Shown piece after piece: positions 7,513-11,695 of a DNA stretch of 11,695 nt; within the stretch, counting starts at the first letter, position 1, and every line of letters begins with the position of its first letter. The notes under the pieces are model-generated. The model was given only the letters and a program-made list of their open reading frames with translations. It was not told the origin of the DNA and searched no databases. Origin of the DNA: an uncultured Bacilli bacterium (GTDB lineage Bacteria; Bacillota_I; Bacilli_A; RF39; UBA660); NCBI GenBank assembly GCA_947624475.1, contig CANQKK010000016.1, positions 1 to 11,695 of the forward strand, in the 5' to 3' direction. A program made the position numbers and the translations under genes.

Positions 7513-9443
7513 AGTCTTTTGAAAATTTATGTAAAATTTTTGAAATGAAAATAAAGTTAAATAGAAAAAATGGTATCCCACAGGATGAGACTGTTCGATC
7601 TAATTATGAAAAATATGCTAAAAAGATAGATGATATCTACAATGATGTTTTTGCTAAAGAAATAAGAGATGTTATTTCTCCAAAAAAGACAATTGAAGAA
7701 GAGGCTAAGAGATTAGAAAAGTTAATTTCTCTTTTGGATGGTAGGTTAGAAAAAAGACATAACCTCGAAGATAGGTATTATGAGACGACAGGAGAATACT
7801 TATCATCACTTCAACCTATCGTATCTATTTCGGAATTAAATGAAAAGAAAGATAGATTAGATTTGATAAATAAATATTTGAATACGAAAAGTGAAATTGA
7901 TAATATTACCGAAGATGTAGCAGAGATGAAAAATGATTTGCTAGAAGAGGAAAAGAAAAAAGAAGAGTATGCTGTAAAAAATAAAATTATGGAAGATGAA
8001 CTATACTCATTATTTATCGGTGCTATTCGAAATGATGATTTTTATAGTAATTTAGATGAAGAAAATTTGGATAGTGAGATATCAGAAGCATCTTCTAAGG
8101 CAACTGAGGCTAAAGAAACATTAGATATTACTTTGGAAAGTGTAAATAGTCTCGAAGAGAATGGTATGGATGATGATTATGCTTCTTATATTGAAGAGGC
8201 TTCTAGAGGATATTATCTATGGAAGAATAGAGAGTTAATTCTTCGGATATATGGTTTAGTTGTAGTGTTAGATGATGATTTTGAAAAGATGTGTGATAAG
8301 AGATATAGTATTCTCGATATTATTTCGGAGAGAAATAATTTGAAACAAGAACTTAAAATTGATAGTTTAGATGAATTCTTTGAATTTGAGAAATCTCTCG
8401 ATAATCAGGTTAATACTTTGAAAGAAGAGAGAGAAGTACTTACAAATATTAATAATTATAATAGTAGAATTCAATATAAAGAGGATAAACTTGCGGAATT
8501 GGAGAAAGTTATTAATTCGGTTGAAGTGCTTTCGATATTAAGGGAATATGGACTTGTAGAAACTTATAAAGATGATATGGAAGACGAGATGTTTGGGGAA
8601 GATGATCCTAGTGATATGCCTTTAGAGTTAGATAGTGAGAATACGGAAAACTTAGAGGAACCTGAAAATAATTCTTCCGATCCATATCGAATTTTAGAAG
8701 TAAAAGACCATCCGATGTCACTAAATGTTACTCTTGCTAAACTTAAGGGTGAAAGTGTACGCGAAAAGGTAAAGAAAAAACTTAACCCTGATATGGCAAT
8801 GCCTACTTTTGATGATTTGGTAAATGGAGAAGATTTGGATTCTAATTTGCAAGATGATGGAAAAGAGGATAATTCTGTTAATACTTGGGAAGTACCTATA
8901 GATATTAATGTTGGAGATACTACTATAAGTTCTGAAACATTAGAAAAGATAGATGGTAGTGAGAAAGCACCTAAGGGTGAGGATTTACTGAAAGAAGCAC
9001 ATACTGAAATGGAAGTTTCTCATGATTCTTTAGATTTAAATTCGGATAGTACGCTTTCGAAAGAAGAGAAAAGTTCCGAAATAAAATCTGAAGAGAATAT
9101 GAGTACTGCTACTTCTAGTAATACTGAGGCACTATACGTTAATGAAAAAGCCAGTACTGGTAACTCTAGTGTTATTCCAGTTTGGAATGCTCCAGTGGAT
9201 ATAGAGAAAGAGGCTCCTACAAATAGTCAGGTAAATAATATTCCACTATGGGATATTAAACCTACTATTGAAAGTGGCAATGAAGAGAAGACAGTAGATA
9301 CTCAGAATAATGCTTTTTGGATTCCGATACCAGAAAAAAAGGAAGAAGATAATAGTTTTCCTAGGATAAATATTCCGGTTATTGGTGGTTCTACTAATAA
9401 TAGTAATAATAATCTTGATTTTCCAGCGATAGGAGGACAGTAG
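7494..9443 (+). CDS. Large coiled-coil protein with acidic tail and Trp motifs (paralog B), function unknown
   Basis: This is a 649-residue partner and paralog of the preceding protein, unrecognised by family. Its ATG lies 19 bases inside the end of that gene, with AAGGTGAG a few bases upstream, so translation is probably coupled and the two made together. Residues ~60-355 are charged helical coiled-coil sequence. Residues ~395-443 form a more conserved-looking island starting DPYRIL and ending near FDDLV. The rest is an acidic, Ser/Thr/Asn-rich, probably disordered tail. The tail contains four tryptophan motifs: TW465EVPIDI, VW564NAPVDI, LW586DIKPTI and FW609IPIPEK. They share a hydrophobic residue before W and a P two to four residues after. 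A proline-rich end follows, with FPRINIPVIGG, and FPAIGGQ is the extreme C-terminus. The only other tryptophan (W243) is in the helical part. No membrane segment is present. The tail motifs look like repeated binding peptides for a common partner (inference). Confidence 0.9.
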   Translation: MEGNSIKSFENLCKIFEMKIKLNRKNGIPQDETVRSNYEKYAKKIDDIYNDVFAKEIRDVISPKKTIEEEAKRLEKLISLLDGRLEKRHNLEDRYYETTGEYLSSLQPIVSISELNEKKDRLDLINKYLNTKSEIDNITEDVAEMKNDLLEEEKKKEEYAVKNKIMEDELYSLFIGAIRNDDFYSNLDEENLDSEISEASSKATEAKETLDITLESVNSLEENGMDDDYASYIEEASRGYYLWKNRELILRIYGLVVVLDDDFEKMCDKRYSILDIISERNNLKQELKIDSLDEFFEFEKSLDNQVNTLKEEREVLTNINNYNSRIQYKEDKLAELEKVINSVEVLSILREYGLVETYKDDMEDEMFGEDDPSDMPLELDSENTENLEEPENNSSDPYRILEVKDHPMSLNVTLAKLKGESVREKVKKKLNPDMAMPTFDDLVNGEDLDSNLQDDGKEDNSVNTWEVPIDINVGDTTISSETLEKIDGSEKAPKGEDLLKEAHTEMEVSHDSLDLNSDSTLSKEEKSSEIKSEENMSTATSSNTEALYVNEKASTGNSSVIPVWNAPVDIEKEAPTNSQVNNIPLWDIKPTIESGNEEKTVDTQNNAFWIPIPEKKEEDNSFPRINIPVIGGSTNNSNNNLDFPAIGGQ

Positions 9444-9444
9444 T

Positions 9445-9693
9445 ATGATAGATATAGATAAGGTACTTGCCCTCGGAAATGGGGAAGAATATCTAGTTTT
9501 GGATAAAGTTAAGGATAATGATGTATGTTACTTCTACATTGCTAAAATTAATGATACTAAGACGGATATTGAGAATAATTATAAAATTGTAACGGTAAGT
9601 TCTGACGATAATAATAACTCTTCAATTATTGAAATAACTGGAGAAGATAGACTTAAAGAAATATTACCAATGTTCGATAATAAAAAATCTTAG
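9445..9693 (+). CDS. Small DUF1292-like protein, function unknown
   Basis: The 82-residue product is encoded one base after the stop of the preceding gene, with AGGAGG at 9431-9436 (8-base spacing), so it belongs to the same operon. The fold looks beta-rich: EYLVLDKVKDNDVCYFYIAKI, then NYKIVTVSS, SIIEITG and a C-terminal helix LKEILPMF. This resembles the short DUF1292/YrzB-type proteins of Firmicutes, in which a conserved strand pair (YLVLDxV-x-Y) precedes an acidic helix. The resemblance is by eye only. The last codons form the left arm of the terminator. Its position suggests a role linked to the two coiled-coil proteins, but this type of small protein is found in many contexts. Confidence 0.8.
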   Translation: MIDIDKVLALGNGEEYLVLDKVKDNDVCYFYIAKINDTKTDIENNYKIVTVSSDDNNNSSIIEITGEDRLKEILPMFDNKKS

Positions 9694-9716
9694 ATGTGAT
9701 AATCTAAGATTTTTTT
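9682..9716 (+). terminator. Bidirectional intrinsic terminator between convergent genes
   Basis: A perfect 14-bp stem (9682-9695 and 9702-9715) with a 6-base loop is flanked by A6 on the left and T7 on the right, so both strands give a hairpin plus U tract. It ends the coiled-coil operon on the plus strand, overlapping its last codons. On the minus strand it begins at the stop codon of the opposing small gene. Confidence 0.9.
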
Positions 9717-9951
9717 ACCTAAACCTTTCTAAACCGAATGGATCGTCTTTAATATCATAGCCAAGATTTGTTATCTGTGATACGACATATGAAAGTAATC
9801 GATCGTCATTACGTCTGTTTTCCATACCTAAAGATTTTAAAACATCTTTATAGGCTTTGAGCCAGGATAATTTTTTCTTATTATCATATTTGACAAGATT
9901 TTGGGCTATTTTTTCGACATCTTTTCTGATGTCTTCTGGTATTATTCTCAT
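9715..9951 (-). CDS. Orphan 78-residue protein of unknown function
   Basis: The product is short and highly charged and begins MRIIPEDIRKDVEK. It looks alpha-helical (KKLSWLKAYKDVLKSLGM, LLSYVVSQITNLGYDI) and ends DPFGLERFR. It has no membrane helix, signal peptide or cysteine. The frame extends upstream to a possible ATG at 10008. I choose the ATG at 9951 because a near-perfect AAGGAGGA (9965-9958 on the minus strand) stands 7 bases before it. The longer form would also start inside the palindrome at 9999-10019. It converges on the coiled-coil operon and shares its bidirectional terminator, and it diverges from scpA. A perfect palindrome lies upstream of its start, so it may be controlled by a repressor. 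A size and helical make-up typical of small nucleic-acid-binding or regulatory proteins is suggestive, but I recognise no family. Confidence 0.7.
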   Translation of the reverse strand: MRIIPEDIRKDVEKIAQNLVKYDNKKKLSWLKAYKDVLKSLGMENRRNDDRLLSYVVSQITNLGYDIKDDPFGLERFR

Positions 9952-9957
9952 ACAAAG

Positions 9958-9965
9958 TCCTCCTT
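9958..9965 (-). promoter_or_regulatory. Strong ribosome binding site fixing the start of the minus-strand small gene
   Basis: On the minus strand the sequence is AAGGAGGA, 7 bases before the ATG at 9951. It is one of the best anti-16S matches in the window and argues against the longer start at 10008. Confidence 0.8.
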
Positions 9966-9975
9966 CTTGGTAAGT

Positions 9976-10004
9976 ATAATACAATATTTTGTCTAAATAT
10001 GTAA
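9976..10004 (-). promoter_or_regulatory. Possible promoter of the minus-strand small gene
   Basis: On the minus strand, TTACAT (10004-9999) lies 17 bases before TATTAT (9981-9976). The -10 matches 5 of 6 consensus bases. The -35 is weak and coincides with the end of the palindrome at 9999-10019, so a protein bound to the palindrome would block it. Confidence 0.35.
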
Positions 10005-10019
10005 CCAATTTGGTTACAT
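9999..10019. promoter_or_regulatory. Perfect 21-base palindrome, operator-like
   Basis: Arms ATGTAACCAA (9999-10008) and its exact complement (10010-10019) flank a single central base. It has no U tract and lies upstream of two divergent genes, overlapping the suggested -35 of the minus-strand gene. The symmetry and size fit a dimeric repressor site. I cannot assign a regulator: it is not a CcpA cre site, a CopY box or a spaced BirA operator. Confidence 0.6.
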
Positions 10020-10048
10020 TTTACACAATTTATTGTATTTAGTGTAAA
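10020..10048. repeat. Second inverted repeat next to the palindrome
   Basis: TTTACAC (10020-10026) and GTGTAAA (10042-10048) form 7-bp arms around 15 bases. The interval also contains a small inner repeat, ACAAT-TT-ATTGT (10025-10036). It directly abuts the 21-base palindrome and lies upstream of the scpA promoter, so it may be an additional operator half-site pair. In such AT-rich DNA part of this could be chance. Confidence 0.3.
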
Positions 10049-10068
10049 CCAGGGCTTGTTTATTTATA

Positions 10069-10097
10069 TTTACTTATGTTTTAAAGTTTGATATAAT
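10069..10097 (+). promoter_or_regulatory. Promoter of the scpA-scpB-ruvB operon
   Basis: TTTACT (10069-10074), a 17-base spacer and TATAAT (10092-10097) are preceded by TG at 10089-10090, giving an extended -10 (TGATATAAT). The transcription start should be near 10104, leaving a leader of about 15 bases. Confidence 0.75.
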
Positions 10098-10118
10098 TGA
10101 AAAGGATGGTGATAGTTA

Positions 10119-10826
10119 GTGGATTATATTTCTATCGATAATTTTGAGGGACCTTTAGATCTACTGCTACATTTAGTTAAAGAATCTAATATTGATATTT
10201 GTGATATTAAAATAGATGAAATTACTGATAGGTATTTGGAATATATAAAGCATGAGGAAAATTTAAATATTAATGTTTCTTCTTCATATTTGGTTATGGC
10301 TTCGGAACTTATGTATATAAAATCAAAGATGTTACTTCCTAAAAATGATGACGTAGAAGAAGAGAGTGAAGATATAACGAGAGAAAAACTTATTAGTAAA
10401 CTTTTAGAATATAAGAAGTATAAGGAAATTAAGGATACTTTTAGAGAATTAGAGATGGAAAGAAAACAGATATATATAAAAGGACCAGAAAAATATTCTA
10501 ACTATACAGATAGTCATATGGAAAATGAGGAGTCTTTGGATAACTTGATTAATGCTTTTAAGAAATTTCTCGAACGAAAGGAACTCGAGAAGCCTTTAGA
10601 GACTACTGTTACTAAAAGGGAATACTCGGTAAATGTGCGAAAGAGTAGTATTAAGAGTATTTTGTTAAAGAAAGGTAAGGCTACTTTGGAAGAACTTATT
10701 GAAGATTATAGTAGGCCTTACTTAGTTGTTACTTTTTTGGGTATTTTAGAGATGGTTAAGGAACATGATATAACTATCGAGCAAGATCGTAATTTTGATA
10801 AGATTTTGATAGAATTGAGGAGCTGA
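10119..10826 (+). CDS. scpA: Segregation and condensation protein A (kleisin)
   Basis: The 235-residue product has the ScpA hallmarks. The N-terminal FEGPLDLLLHLV (9-20) leads into the helix that contacts SMC, and ASELMYIKSKMLLP follows at 61-74. An acidic linker, an EKLISKLLEYKKYKEI helical region and a C-terminal winged-helix come next (KGKATLEELIEDYSRPYLVV, then TFLGILEMVKE), which binds the SMC head. ScpA bridges the SMC heads and recruits ScpB in the bacterial condensin complex that compacts and segregates the chromosome. Start: GTG after AAGGATGGTGA; the ScpA N-terminus (MDYISIDNFEGP) is the expected length, which supports this start. Length is close to the usual ~240-250 residues. The stop is TGA, showing standard stop use. 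scpB begins 6 bases after the stop, with its ribosome site inside this gene. Confidence 0.95.
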   Translation: MDYISIDNFEGPLDLLLHLVKESNIDICDIKIDEITDRYLEYIKHEENLNINVSSSYLVMASELMYIKSKMLLPKNDDVEEESEDITREKLISKLLEYKKYKEIKDTFRELEMERKQIYIKGPEKYSNYTDSHMENEESLDNLINAFKKFLERKELEKPLETTVTKREYSVNVRKSSIKSILLKKGKATLEELIEDYSRPYLVVTFLGILEMVKEHDITIEQDRNFDKILIELRS

Positions 10827-10831
10827 AGTAA

Positions 10832-11395
10832 ATGGAAGAAGTAGTTGAAGGACTTTTGTATGTTCAAGGTGATATTGGTCTTACAATAGAAGAAATTGAA
10901 AATATTTTGGGAATTGATAGTGCTACTGCTAAAGAGGTGGTCCTTAATTTGAAGAATTATTATGATGATAATAAGAGAGGACTTCGAATTAATTTTTTAG
11001 GTAATACGATTAAACTTACGACGAGAGAGGAGCATAGGAAGTATTATCAGAAATTACTCGAGGGGCCTAGAGAACATAGTTTATCGGATTCGGCTCTCGA
11101 AACTCTTGCTATTATTGCCTACAACGAACCGATTACGAGAGGTGAAATTGACAACTTACGGGGAGTAGACTCTAGTTACATCATCAGAAGACTTTTAGCC
11201 AAGGGACTAATTAAAGAATGTGGGAAATCTGATTTACCAGGAAGACCATTGCTCTTTAAGACGACTGATGATTTTTTGGATTATTTTGGTCTTTCGACGA
11301 AGGATGATTTACCTAGTATCGAACTAATAGAAGAGGCTAATTCACCTAAAGATTTATATACATCTATTTATAAGGAGGGGGATAGTAATGGATGA
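10832..11395 (+). CDS. scpB: Segregation and condensation protein B
   Basis: This 187-residue protein is the ScpB partner of ScpA: two tandem winged-helix domains that dimerise and bind the kleisin within the SMC complex. Recognisable blocks are LSDSALETLAIIAYNEPITR (84-103), the IRRLLAKGLI helix and P136-GRPLLFKTT followed by FLDYFGL, all diagnostic of the family. Size is typical (about 190 residues). GAGGAG at 10817-10822, within the end of scpA, is its ribosome site with 9-base spacing. Its last 8 bases overlap the start of ruvB, so the operon is translationally tight. Expression should come from the scpA promoter. Confidence 0.95.
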   Translation: MEEVVEGLLYVQGDIGLTIEEIENILGIDSATAKEVVLNLKNYYDDNKRGLRINFLGNTIKLTTREEHRKYYQKLLEGPREHSLSDSALETLAIIAYNEPITRGEIDNLRGVDSSYIIRRLLAKGLIKECGKSDLPGRPLLFKTTDDFLDYFGLSTKDDLPSIELIEEANSPKDLYTSIYKEGDSNG

Positions 11396-11695
11396 TAGAA
11401 TTATTACTAATGAATTATTGGAAGAAGATAAGGATTTGACAATTAGACCTACGAGGTTAGATGAGTATGTTGGACAAAGTGAAATAAAAGGAAACTTGGA
11501 GGTCTTTATTAAGTCTTCAAAGATGCGAAATGAGACTTTAGACCATGTTCTTTTATATGGACCACCAGGGCTTGGTAAGACGACTCTTGCCTATATTATA
11601 GCCAATGAACTTGGAAGTAGTATTAAGACGGCTTCTGGTCCATCGATAGAGAAATCAGGGGATTTAGCGGCAATACTTTCGACTTTGGAAGCGGG
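11388..11695 (+). CDS. ruvB: Holliday junction branch migration helicase RuvB (3'-truncated by window edge)
   Basis: Only the first 102 codons are inside the window. They encode the RuvB N-terminus: LTIRPTRLDEYVGQSEIKGNL, then the Walker A motif G58-PPGLGKTT-66, and TASGPSIEKSGDLAAIL. RuvB is the hexameric AAA+ motor that works with RuvA at Holliday junctions during recombination repair. AAGGAGG at 11372-11378 gives a clear ribosome site, and the ATG lies inside the last codons of scpB (8-base overlap). ruvA is not upstream, so ruvB here follows scpB rather than the common ruvA-ruvB order. ruvA may be elsewhere or after the window end. Confidence 0.97.
   Translation, partial: MDDRIITNELLEEDKDLTIRPTRLDEYVGQSEIKGNLEVFIKSSKMRNETLDHVLLYGPPGLGKTTLAYIIANELGSSIKTASGPSIEKSGDLAAILSTLEA

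Noticed and set aside
9952..10008. Upstream ATG for the minus-strand small gene
   Set aside because: It sits inside the perfect palindrome and has no ribosome site, whereas the internal ATG has an excellent one.
1..11695. Mycoplasma-type code with TGA as tryptophan
   Set aside because: scpA and scpB end in TGA and all recognised tryptophans are TGG.
1..11695. CRISPR array, tRNA or rRNA genes, insertion sequence or prophage signature
   Set aside because: No regularly spaced direct repeats, no cloverleaf with a conserved TTCRANY arm, no transposase or phage protein in any frame.

Overview
The window is AT-rich DNA (roughly 70% A+T by eye) from a low-GC Gram-positive bacterium. Strong AGGAGG-type ribosome binding sites, frequent extended -10 promoters, adjacent scpA-scpB and a Firmicute-style coding style point to Bacilli or a Mollicutes-related gut lineage such as RF39/Erysipelotrichales-like bacteria. 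That placement is inference. TGA is used as a stop (scpA, scpB) and tryptophan is TGG, so the genetic code is standard and true Mycoplasma is unlikely.

Left part (1-2240): the C-terminal part of an unidentified, probably surface-exposed protein whose frame is open to the left edge. After a perfect hairpin comes a small membrane-anchored extracellular thioredoxin-fold protein with a CxxC site, which ends in a terminator.

Middle part (2279-5440): an extended -10 promoter drives a Cu(I)-exporting P1B ATPase (copA). A TtcA-type PP-loop/iron-sulfur tRNA thiolase follows 30 bases later. The pair ends in a terminator that overlaps the last ttcA codons.

From 5513 to 5589 lies a candidate small structured RNA with its own extended -10 and a strong U tract. 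Next, a perfect TTGACA-17-TATAAT promoter drives three tightly packed genes. Two encode large, mutually paralogous coiled-coil proteins with acidic, disordered tails carrying repeated tryptophan motifs and a shared FPxIG motif. The third encodes an 82-residue DUF1292-like protein. A bidirectional terminator (9682-9716) separates this operon from a convergent 78-residue orphan gene on the minus strand.

Right part (9952-11695): a divergent 167-base intergenic region holds a perfect 21-base operator-like palindrome, a second inverted repeat and the scpA promoter. Then follow scpA, scpB and the start of ruvB, a chromosome segregation/recombination operon with overlapping or near-contiguous genes. 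The most unusual content is the coiled-coil paralog pair with its tail motifs; I do not recognise it as a described system. No CRISPR array, tRNA, rRNA, insertion sequence or phage gene was seen, and no gene-free stretch exceeds 300 bases.
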